NCBI GenBank assembly: GCA_003235605.1
Contig: QJVU01000115.1
Coordinates: 1-6,050 of the forward strand
Source of the DNA: Planctomycetota bacterium
GTDB taxonomy: Bacteria > Planctomycetota > UBA1135 > UBA2386
Direction: 5' to 3'
Length of the DNA: 6,050 bases
The position numbers were made by a program, and so were the translations under genes. Under the pieces are notes generated by a model that made no database searches, was not told the DNA's origin, and was given only the letters and a program-made list of their open reading frames with translations. This document shows positions 1-5,171 of the stretch, piece after piece (position 1 is the first letter of the stretch; each line of letters begins with the position of its first letter).

Positions 1-900
1 GTACAGCACGAAGCCACCCCACAACCCGGCGAGGGTGGTCAAGACGGCCAGGACCAAGGAAGGACTTCCGACAAAAACGTGCCAGGCGCTTTCGATGGTC
101 GACAGCTTGACTCGCTCTCGACCGGCCTTGGCGGCCATCGCCTGGCTGTCGGAGATCAGCGGCGGACCGAGGAGCAAAGTCAGACCCAGCCCTACGCATG
201 CCCCCATCCGCACCAGGGAACGCCAGTCCGGCAGATCGCGTGTCTTGCGCACGACCTTCTCGGTCAATCCGAACAACAGAGGCGACAGGAGAAAGACGAT
301 GCTGGTCAAGTGGAAGTAGGGTCCCAGGATCGCGCACGCGACGTACCCTGCTCCCCATCGCTTGTCTCGCGAAGCCCACCACTCATAGAACGCTATCGCC
401 CCAAGGCCTGACAGCAGGACGACGAAAGCGTAGGGCCGCGCATAACGGCTGTAGAAGACCAGCAGCGGCGAGATAGCGATGAGCCAGGCAAAGACGTGGG
501 CAGGGGGGCTTCCAATACGCTTCCTGATCGCCATGGGCATCGCGATCAGGGCAATGATTCCTGCCGAGAGGACCGGGAGGCGCATGATCCACTCCGAGAG
601 GCCATACACATCAAAGGCAATTCGGTAGAGGAGGGTCAGGGGAATGCAGTGGTCCGCACCTCCAAAATGGGTGGCAATCGACGCGTACGTTCCTGTCATG
701 AGCGCATGGAGAGCATGCCACTCGTCGTCCGCGATGATCTGACCGGAGAGGTCGTAGAGACGCAGTGACACTCCGGCCAGTATCGCCGCGAGAAGGCTCG
801 CCCGGGTTCTCAGGACCTCGAGAACCCACGCCGGAGTCATCCACCCTGAGACTCCCGCGTCCTTCCAACCGGACTCGGACCGCACCTGCTGCACCTGCAT
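1..900 (-). CDS. GT39/ArnT-like polytopic glycosyltransferase, N-terminal part (runs off window)
   Basis: This is an open frame of 300 codons with no stop before the window edge, so the C-terminal part is missing. It reads as a multi-pass membrane protein of the family 39 (dolichyl-/undecaprenyl-phosphate sugar) glycosyltransferase type. These enzymes move a sugar from a lipid-phosphate carrier to a protein or lipid on the outer face of the membrane. Visible support: a first membrane helix (about residues 35-48) running into LRLYDLSGQ, then an acidic D58-D59-E60 in the first external loop where this family places its catalytic Asp-Glu; LSEWIMRLP at 101-109, the usual 'R-P' step into the next helix; and SPLLVFYSRYARPYAF at 144-159, matching the family's 'SP-hhhYS-ARPY' segment. 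Further hydrophobic helices lie near 110-124, 184-210 and 232-248. The start chosen is ATG at 900, the first after an in-frame stop; an internal ATG at 840 is possible. Neither has a clear ribosome site. Acceptor unknown. Confidence 0.82.
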   Translation of the reverse strand, partial: MQVQQVRSESGWKDAGVSGWMTPAWVLEVLRTRASLLAAILAGVSLRLYDLSGQIIADDEWHALHALMTGTYASIATHFGGADHCIPLTLLYRIAFDVYGLSEWIMRLPVLSAGIIALIAMPMAIRKRIGSPPAHVFAWLIAISPLLVFYSRYARPYAFVVLLSGLGAIAFYEWWASRDKRWGAGYVACAILGPYFHLTSIVFLLSPLLFGLTEKVVRKTRDLPDWRSLVRMGACVGLGLTLLLGPPLISDSQAMAAKAGRERVKLSTIESAWHVFVGSPSLVLAVLTTLAGLWGGFVLY

Positions 901-1018
901 GTCGGCTGGTGTAGTCTAACTTGGTGTTCCTGCCGAAAGCCACATGGAGCAGAACCACACAATCGGCCTGGGCGGTGGTGCAAGAGGGTCACGGCGCGCA
1001 AGTGATCGGTCCTGCACC

Positions 1019-1687
1019 ATGCGCAACGAGCTCGCCACCAACCTGGACCTTGCCCCCAAGCGTCGGTGGACGCTGCTCATGGTGGGTATCGGCGTCGTGC
1101 TGACGGATCTGGCGTTCTTCACGGGCGGCGACATGGCCCACAGTCCCTGGCGAATCGCGATGGGGCTCGGGGCACTGATCGTGATCTTCACCCTGTGCCG
1201 CGGGCAGGCGCCGGCGATTGGCCTGCGTTGCAAGCCGGAGCCGTCGCTGCAGTTCTGGGGCGTCGCCGTTCTCGCGCTGGCAGTCCTGTCCGCGGTCGTC
1301 CTGGGTCTTGGCGGTGCGTGGCTCTGGTACCGCGGGGACCCGCTGCCGCCGAGCCTGTTTCGCAGCACGGCGGACATGTGGCCCACGTTCCAGCGAAGCG
1401 TCCTTCGTGCTCCAGTGTCTGAGGAACTCGTCTACCGACTCGCCCTGTGTGTGCCCGTTGTCGTCACGCTGGGACCGTGGCGAGCGATCCTGATCTCCGG
1501 CGTGGCCTTCGCGTACCTTCACCAAGTCTACGGCAACTTCGCGCTGAACCATGTGGCGGCTGGCTTCATCCTCAGCTGGTCCTACGTGCGCAGCGGCTGC
1601 CTGTGGATCCCGATCATGCTGCATGCCCTCGGCAACCTGCAGGTATTCGCGTTGAACGTCGTGCTTTGGTCGTGGGCAGGGGGGTAG
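1019..1687 (+). CDS. CPBP (CAAX/Abi) family intramembrane glutamic endopeptidase
   Basis: A 222-residue membrane protein with the three signature motifs of the CPBP family, relatives of the CAAX prenyl protease Rce1. Motif 1 is E135-E136-L-V-Y-R140 (EExxxR), motif 2 is F164-A-Y-L-H168 (FxxxH), and motif 3 is H202-A-L-G-N206 (HxxxN); H178 in NHVAAG is also typical. The Glu pair and the His residues activate water inside the membrane. Hydrophobic segments lie near residues 17-35, 45-58, 80-100, 143-166, 177-192 and 195-217. In bacteria such proteins are linked to bacteriocin immunity, protein maturation or signalling; the substrate here cannot be told. The start is uncertain. ATG 944 would add 25 residues, but those codons (AGA, TCA, ACA, AGT, several GCA/GGT) are unlike the GC-ending codons that follow ATG 1019, so I prefer 1019. 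Neither start has a clear ribosome site. The gene is divergent from the glycosyltransferase and lies 81 bases upstream of the selenoprotein on the same strand. Confidence 0.88.
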   Translation: MRNELATNLDLAPKRRWTLLMVGIGVVLTDLAFFTGGDMAHSPWRIAMGLGALIVIFTLCRGQAPAIGLRCKPEPSLQFWGVAVLALAVLSAVVLGLGGAWLWYRGDPLPPSLFRSTADMWPTFQRSVLRAPVSEELVYRLALCVPVVVTLGPWRAILISGVAFAYLHQVYGNFALNHVAAGFILSWSYVRSGCLWIPIMLHALGNLQVFALNVVLWSWAGG

Positions 1688-1688
1688 G

Positions 1689-1702
1689 CACGCAGGTGCG
1701 TG
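1689..1702 (+). terminator. Short hairpin after the CPBP stop codon
   Basis: CACGC and GCGTG form a 5-bp stem around an AGGT loop, beginning one base after the TAG stop at 1685-1687. No T-run follows, so it is at best a weak or Rho-assisted terminator. Confidence 0.25.
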
Positions 1703-1718
1703 AACGGGACCGGCTCGG

Positions 1719-1756
1719 CCAGGCCATGGATCTTGTGCCACGGCGAGCAGGCCTGG
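1719..1756. repeat. 7-bp inverted repeat upstream of the selenoprotein gene
   Basis: CCAGGCC (1719-1725) and GGCCTGG (1750-1756) are exact reverse complements separated by 24 bases. The pair sits in the short gap before the selenoprotein start and overlaps the possible promoter at 1733-1762, so it could be an operator or an RNA stem. Function is inference. Confidence 0.4.
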
Positions 1757-1762
1757 TATTGT
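1733..1762 (+). promoter_or_regulatory. Possible promoter of the selenoprotein gene (leaderless arrangement)
   Basis: TATTGT at 1757-1762, preceded by TGG, resembles an extended -10 box; TTGTGC at 1733-1738 is a weak -35 match, 18 bases upstream. The -10 box ends six bases before ATG 1769, so transcription would start at or beside the start codon. That fits the absence of any ribosome site there. The -35 match is poor. Confidence 0.25.
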
Positions 1763-1768
1763 GCTCTC

Positions 1769-2773
1769 ATGGTTTCGCGTTGCTTCGGGGTCCCGCTTGT
1801 CGCACTTCTTGCCGCGGCCGCCGGCGCACAGAAACCGGCACAGAAACCGGCGACGCTCGCGGCCATCAGACAGAGCCACGCGCTGGAGCTTGCCAGGCTG
1901 AGTGACTCCTGTGTGGAGAACAAGCTCCTCAACGACGCCGGGCGGCTGCTGGGCAGTGCCCTGCGCCTTGCTCCCGAGGATGACAGCCTCCTGCAGCGTC
2001 GGGAGCAGCTTCGCCAGGTGTGGATCAGCATCAACCAGGCTGGCGAGAAGCGAGAGGCCTACAAGAGCTTCTGGCAGTCCGGTGCCTACAAGAACGCCTG
2101 CGCGGATCTGGCGAAGCGCGAGCTGAAGGTGCGCAGCGAAGCCATCCAGGGCTACCTCGACTTCGCCGCTCGCGTTGGCAAGACCGATGCCACGGCAACG
2201 GACGGAGCCTTCAAGCTGGCGTTTGAGGTCGACCCCGCCAGCCAGGCACTGGCGTCCGCCGCAGGGACAGAACGCATGGCGATGTTCCGCCACCGGCGCC
2301 CAGGCCTTGCTGCCCTGCAGTTGGGCGAGACCGTGGTCGGCACGCCCACGGACCTGAGGAAGCTCAAGGGGAAGGTGGTGCTCTGGCGCTCGTTTTCGCT
2401 TTGAGGCGCTTGAACGCGGCGCTGGCCGCCGTTTGCCGGTCTGGCAGACAAGTATCGCAAGAAGCCCTTCCACATCCTCATGGCGAACCCCTTCCGGATG
2501 AACGACAGCGTCTTTCCCAAGACGGTCAAGGCGGCGGCCGCAAAAGGAGTTGCCAAGAGGGAGAACCTCACCTTCCACCGGCAGACCATCCATCCTCTGG
2601 TCGACAAGCAAGCGCCCGTCATGACGCCCGGGTGGAATGTGAGCAACGGCGAGATCACCGCAAACGGGCGGGCGGCCTGCTACGTGCTCTTCGACAAGGA
2701 CGGCCGGCTGGTGTTCCAGGGGCGTCTCACATTCGAGGAAGTGGAAGCCAGGGTCGCCCGGCTGTTGCGATAG
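1769..2773 (+). CDS. Exported thioredoxin-fold selenoprotein with a UxxU (double selenocysteine) motif; TGA 2402 and TGA 2411 read as Sec
   Basis: One continuous 334-residue frame if two in-frame TGA codons are decoded as selenocysteine (Sec212, Sec215); it ends at TAG 2771-2773. Residues 1-20 are a signal peptide (basic start, VPLVALLAAAA core, AGA-Q cleavage), so the protein is exported; C5 is not in a lipobox. Residues 28-175 are helical and charged, possibly TPR-like. A thioredoxin/TlpA-like domain follows: LKGKVVLWRSFSL at 199-211 matches the strand before the redox motif, then U-G-A-U at 212-215 in place of CxxC, and P220 at +5 from the second Sec, as Pro40 is to Cys35 in E. coli thioredoxin. 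FAGLADKY continues the active-site helix. YVLFDKDGRLVFQG at 305-318 is the late beta hairpin; A303-C304 replace the usual cis-Pro-Thr. A SECIS-like hairpin follows the TGAs. The likely role is a thiol/diselenide oxidoreductase outside the cytoplasm; the partner is unknown. The alternative, a pseudogene with two nonsense mutations, explains neither the spacing nor the hairpin. Confidence 0.9.
1827..1850 (+). repeat. 12-nt tandem duplication in the selenoprotein gene
   Basis: CACAGAAACCGG occurs twice in succession (1827-1838, 1839-1850), coding AQKP-AQKP at the signal peptidase site. It is in frame and lengthens only the linker after cleavage. Confidence 0.7.
2402..2413 (+). other. Two selenocysteine codons (TGA-GGC-GCT-TGA) forming the UxxU motif
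   Basis: TGA at 2402-2404 and TGA at 2411-2413 are the only in-frame stops between ATG 1769 and TAG 2771. They are separated by Gly-Ala, giving U-G-A-U, the exact spacing of a CxxC redox pair. The frame is the same before, between and after them, so no frameshift is needed. Confidence 0.88.
2414..2432 (+). promoter_or_regulatory. First hairpin after the Sec codons (possible SECIS for TGA 2402)
   Basis: ACGCGGCGCTGGCCGCCGT folds into a 7-bp stem (A2414-T2432, C2415-G2431, then G2416-C2420 with G2425-C2429) with C2430 bulged and a GCTG loop at 2421-2424. The loop begins 16 bases after the first TGA, the short end of the usual bacterial SECIS spacing. It starts immediately after the second TGA, so it could not serve that one. 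It shares two bases with the next hairpin. Confidence 0.45.
2431..2449 (+). promoter_or_regulatory. Bacterial SECIS element (GGUCU apical loop)
   Basis: GTTTGCCGGTCTGGCAGAC pairs 2431-2437 with 2443-2449 (seven pairs, one of them T-G wobble) around the loop GGTCT at 2438-2442. The E. coli fdhF SECIS has the same GGUCU loop, whose G and U contact SelB. The surrounding TTGCxGGTCTG also matches it, placing a T just before the upper stem, where fdhF has its bulged U. The loop begins 24 bases after the second TGA and 33 after the first, both inside the range seen in bacterial SECIS elements (about 16-37). It lies within the coding sequence (PFAGLAD), as bacterial SECIS elements do. Confidence 0.82.
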
Positions 2774-2775
2774 GT

Positions 2776-2823
2776 CGCCTGGTGACGTCGCCCGGTGACG
2801 TCACCGGGTAACGTCACCAGGCG
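2776..2823. terminator. 48-nt near-perfect palindrome between convergent genes (likely bidirectional terminator)
   Basis: Outer arms CGCCTGGTGACGT (2776-2788) and ACGTCACCAGGCG (2811-2823) are exact complements. The centre CCCGGTGACGTCACCGGG (2791-2808) is a perfect palindrome. Only 2789/2810 and 2790/2809 fail to match, and one of those is a G-T wobble. It begins three bases after the selenoprotein stop and ends 50 bases from the kelch stop on the other strand, the right place for a shared terminator. No T-run is present. Confidence 0.6.
2781..2819. repeat. Three tandem 13-nt GGTGACGTCACC-type units
   Basis: Units start at 2781, 2794 and 2807: GGTGACGTCGCCC, GGTGACGTCACCG, GGTAACGTCACCA. 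The 12-nt core GGTGACGTCACC is itself a palindrome, so the larger palindrome is built from palindromic units of fixed 13-nt period. Confidence 0.75.
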
Positions 2824-2873
2824 CATCCTTGGCGCTGGCACCTGGTGGACGTATCCAACAGACTAGTCTCAGC

Positions 2874-4313
2874 CTAGTTGCCGATTGTCGCGGTCGCTCC
2901 GTTCGTCGCGACCACACCCAGCGCGTTGCCCGCGTTGGGATCGACCACGACGCCCTGGGCGAAGACCTGCATGCCAAGGAGGCGGGGATCGTTCGGCAGC
3001 GAGGTCGTGAACACACCCTCCTCCGTCGGGAGGTAGAAGTCGAAGCTGACGTAGAGCATGCAGCCCGGCATGCCGAGGAAAGAGAGGTCCAGCGGGAGCG
3101 GCTTCGCTCCCCACGCGGTGCGCGATACCCCGATGATGAGCATGCTCGTCGCACCGGCGGGCCGATTGTTGATCACGAGGTCCAGCGACCGACCGACCAC
3201 GCAGTTCGTGGTGTTTCTACCCGTAAGCAGGGGTACACCGACGCTACCGGGACAGCCAAAGCCGAAAGTCGTGACGCCGGCGGGGAAGTGATACTCCCAC
3301 ACGTCGTCAAGCCTGACACCGCCGTAGTCACCTCCCAACAGGATCGTGTGGCTCACGGCTGGATCGAACACCATGGCAACACCGGATCGGCACTGCGGCA
3401 GTGGCAGCTTCGCCTGGCGCTGGGTCCAGTCCACACCATCCCACTCCCAGGTGTCGTTCAAGTCCTGGACTGATCCTATCCCACCGAAGAGCACGACAAC
3501 GCCGCGCTGATCGTCAAACGCGATCGCCGCTCTCATCCGCGGGGGAGGCGAGTGCTTGGGCTGCAGTTGCCGCCAATTGGAGCCATCGTAGTCCCAGGTG
3601 TCGTTCCCGAAGGTAGAGCCTGAGATCTGTCCGCCAAACAACAGGACGCGCTGTCGCACTGGGTCAAAGACCATCGCGTGCCCCGCGCGGGGTGTTGGAA
3701 ACGTGCTGGGGAAGAGCGGAATCCACTTGGAGCCGTCGAACTCATGGGTATCCGCAAGCAGGTTGACCCGGTCGCTGCCGCCGAAGAGAACGACACGGGA
3801 GCGCACCGAGTCATACGCCAAGCCATGTTGGAAGCGTGCCGGAGGCAGGCTGGTCAGCGACAACTTCGCCCAGCTGGATCCGCTCCAGGTCCAGGTCTCA
3901 TTGTAGACGGTTGTTCCCGCGATGCCGCCGAACAGGATGGCGCGCTTGTTGACTACATCCCAGACCATGGCGTGCCCGTACCGGCCGGGCCCATTGGAAC
4001 GCTGGGTCCAGTAGCCTCGGTACGGAGGTACCGGGTTGCTGGGGTAGAACGGCGTCCACTCCCACGAGTCAACGAGCACATTGTTGGACGCTCCGTAGCC
4101 ACCGTGGAAGAAGGCCTTCTTCCGGGTTGCATCGTAGACGACGGCATGATCCGAGCGCGCGACCGGCCGCGTCGTCCCGGGATCCTGTGTGAACCAGGCG
4201 GGTTCTCGTTGGGCATGCAGCGCTGCGGCAAGCGCAGCGATGCTGGCAACGAGCGTGACACCCCCGGCGAGGTGGCTTGTAGCGTGCCACCAACGGGTAT
4301 GTCTTGAGGTCAT
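2874..4313 (-). CDS. Secreted six-repeat kelch beta-propeller protein with planctomycete-type C-terminal module
   Basis: A 479-residue protein. Residues 1-34 form a signal peptide (basic start, hydrophobic VTLVASIAALAAAL, cut after LHA before Q35). Six kelch repeats follow, marked by Gly-Gly after a hydrophobic strand at 71-72, 129-130, 178-179, 227-228, 277-278 and 327-328. Most are followed by aromatic pairs such as WEW, WTW, WDY and WEY, and preceded by R-GHAMV-D-type turns. This predicts a six-bladed propeller, generally a binding scaffold. Residues 350-479 are a separate beta-rich module opening with FGFGCPGSVGVPLL, with C371 and C418, and closing in VVVDPNAGN-LGVVATNG, a form frequent at the C-termini of secreted Planctomycetota proteins; its role (anchoring or sorting) is not known to me. 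The start at ATG 4313 is set by AAGGAGG six bases upstream (4320-4326) and by the signal peptide, although the frame stays open to 4484. No catalytic residues are evident. It is on the same strand as the cupin but 224 bases downstream, so probably transcribed separately. Confidence 0.9.
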   Translation of the reverse strand: MTSRHTRWWHATSHLAGGVTLVASIAALAAALHAQREPAWFTQDPGTTRPVARSDHAVVYDATRKKAFFHGGYGASNNVLVDSWEWTPFYPSNPVPPYRGYWTQRSNGPGRYGHAMVWDVVNKRAILFGGIAGTTVYNETWTWSGSSWAKLSLTSLPPARFQHGLAYDSVRSRVVLFGGSDRVNLLADTHEFDGSKWIPLFPSTFPTPRAGHAMVFDPVRQRVLLFGGQISGSTFGNDTWDYDGSNWRQLQPKHSPPPRMRAAIAFDDQRGVVVLFGGIGSVQDLNDTWEWDGVDWTQRQAKLPLPQCRSGVAMVFDPAVSHTILLGGDYGGVRLDDVWEYHFPAGVTTFGFGCPGSVGVPLLTGRNTTNCVVGRSLDLVINNRPAGATSMLIIGVSRTAWGAKPLPLDLSFLGMPGCMLYVSFDFYLPTEEGVFTTSLPNDPRLLGMQVFAQGVVVDPNAGNALGVVATNGATATIGN

Positions 4314-4537
4314 TGCAGTCCTCCTTGTCTTGATAGAGTGACCGAGTCTAGCTGTCCTCGTCTGATGGACCGATCCGATCGCTTTCGGATGCCGCGAGCA
4401 CACTTGTGCGTAGCGCCCCGAAGCCGCGGTGTCTGTCGCGCCACGCCCTCGTCGTGTTCCGGAGGACCCGGATGCCACCTCCAACGAACGTCAAGAGGGG
4501 TCGTCCTGGGCAGTGAGGGGCTGGGTCAGGTGCTCGC
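4314..4537 (-). other. 224-base gap between the cupin stop and the kelch start
   Basis: I see no gene here. It holds the kelch ribosome site and one 6-bp stem, ATCCGA (4373-4378) with TCGGAT (4385-4390) around TCGCTT. On the minus strand TAGACT (4350-4345) could be a -10 box but has no convincing -35 partner. The kelch frame runs open through part of it, but the signal peptide begins only at 4313. Confidence 0.4.
4320..4326 (-). promoter_or_regulatory. Ribosome binding site of the kelch gene
   Basis: AAGGAGG on the minus strand, six bases before ATG 4313-4311. This strong match decides the start against upstream in-frame codons. Confidence 0.85.
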
Positions 4538-4999
4538 TCAATCGGTGTCGGACTCCGCTGCCAGGAACGTCACGTCATGCTCGCGGCAGAGGAGGTTCAG
4601 GTGTTCCGGACCGAGAGGCCCCTTGCTGCTCAAGCGATGCACGGCCCTGAAGAAGTCCACGAAGGCGGGTGGTGTGACCGTCACCAGCTGCCGGGCAGGG
4701 ACCGACCCCACGTTCTTGAAGCTGTGTGCCACTCCCGCGGGCGCATAGACGACCGTGCCCTTGGAAGCACGAAACGCGGTGTCGCCACACTGGAACTCCA
4801 GTTCGCCCTCCAGCACGAAAAACGTCTCGGATACTCCCTTGTGCTGATGAGGGGGTATTCCGGCGCCCGGTGCGGTGATCTCCTCGATGACCGCGAATTG
4901 CCCATTGGTCTGCTCCCGGTCGAGCTTCACGATGATCTGGTCGCCCATCACATCCAGGACCTCTCCTTCTTGTGGCTGGGCTGCTGCACCTTTTGGCAT
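4538..4999 (-). CDS. Small single-domain cupin (Cupin_2 type)
   Basis: A 153-residue cytoplasmic protein with one complete cupin barrel. Motif 1 is PGAGIPPH51-Q-H53-KGVSE58-TFFVLEG. Motif 2 is GTVVYAPAGVAH92-SFKN. The four metal ligands (H51, H53, E58, H92) are all present, so it should bind a divalent metal. Small cupins of this type include dioxygenases, isomerases and sensor-like proteins, and the sequence does not say which. After the barrel a tail from about residue 110 (PAFVDFFRAVHRL) resembles the end of cupins annotated as quercetin-dioxygenase-like, but I would not name a substrate. The start is ATG 4999: AAAGGAG lies six bases before it, whereas the in-frame TTG at 5002 is too close to that site. 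There is no signal peptide. It is divergent from the O-methyltransferase, and the shared 172-base region suggests possible common control and a role in the same small-molecule pathway, which is inference. Confidence 0.9.
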   Translation of the reverse strand: MPKGAAAQPQEGEVLDVMGDQIIVKLDREQTNGQFAVIEEITAPGAGIPPHQHKGVSETFFVLEGELEFQCGDTAFRASKGTVVYAPAGVAHSFKNVGSVPARQLVTVTPPAFVDFFRAVHRLSSKGPLGPEHLNLLCREHDVTFLAAESDTD

Positions 5000-5005
5000 C
5001 AACTT

Positions 5006-5012
5006 CTCCTTT
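5006..5012 (-). promoter_or_regulatory. Ribosome binding site of the cupin gene
   Basis: AAAGGAG on the minus strand, six bases before ATG 4999-4997. It favours that start over the TTG at 5002. Confidence 0.8.
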
Positions 5013-5091
5013 CGAGGACGGACTCTGGGCCGAGATTAGCACCCTTGGGGATCCAGGGCAGGCCGGTGGTTGCGGATTGGTCCGACCATTG

Positions 5092-5154
5092 GAGGGTTCT
5101 TCCAGGGTCGCTATCCTGGAGGGGCTCGGTCCGGAGCTCGCTGAGCGAACCCTC
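5092..5154 (+). promoter_or_regulatory. Possible three-way-junction RNA in the O-methyltransferase leader
   Basis: GAGGGTTC (5092-5099) and GAACCCTC (5147-5154) are exact complements, closing a domain with two inner stems: TCCAGG/CCTGGA (5101-5106 with 5115-5120) and GCTC/GAGC (5124-5127 with 5134-5137). The closing stem ends four bases before the ribosome site. It matches no riboswitch class I recognise. As DNA, the TCGCTGAGCGA palindrome (5138-5148) could instead be a repressor site. Confidence 0.35.
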
Positions 5155-5158
5155 TCCC

Positions 5159-5164
5159 AAGGAG
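5159..5164 (+). promoter_or_regulatory. Ribosome binding site of the O-methyltransferase gene
   Basis: AAGGAG, seven bases before ATG 5172. It sets the start clearly. Confidence 0.85.
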
Positions 5165-5171
5165 TGTGTGC

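Noticed and set aside
913..918. TAGACT -10-like box upstream of the glycosyltransferase, also seen at 4345-4350 before the kelch gene
   Set aside because: No acceptable -35 sequence at 16-18 bases in either case, and six-base matches are common by chance.
1769..2404. Reading the selenoprotein locus as a truncated gene followed by a separate small gene from ATG 2480
   Set aside because: The front half ends exactly at the redox motif and the back half starts mid-fold in the same frame with no ribosome site. Bases 2414-2479 code for thioredoxin helix sequence (FAGLADKY), which a start at 2480 would leave out.
2399..2434. A pair of compensating frameshifts around the two TGA codons
   Set aside because: The other frames give FEALERGAGRR or RRLNAALAA, which lack the redox pair and the in-register proline. 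Two indels would be needed where Sec decoding needs none.
989..2611. Long open frame of 540 codons on the minus strand
   Set aside because: It lies antisense to both the protease and the selenoprotein, shows no recognisable domain, and is rich in Arg, Pro and Ala as expected for a shadow frame in GC-rich DNA.
4314..4484. Extended N-terminus of the kelch protein to 4484
   Set aside because: The added residues are Arg/Ser/Thr-rich without a domain and would bury the signal peptide. AAGGAGG stands correctly before ATG 4313.
5092..5154. SAM or SAH riboswitch before the methyltransferase
   Set aside because: The stems lack the conserved junction sequences I know for these classes, so I list it only as an unnamed structured leader.
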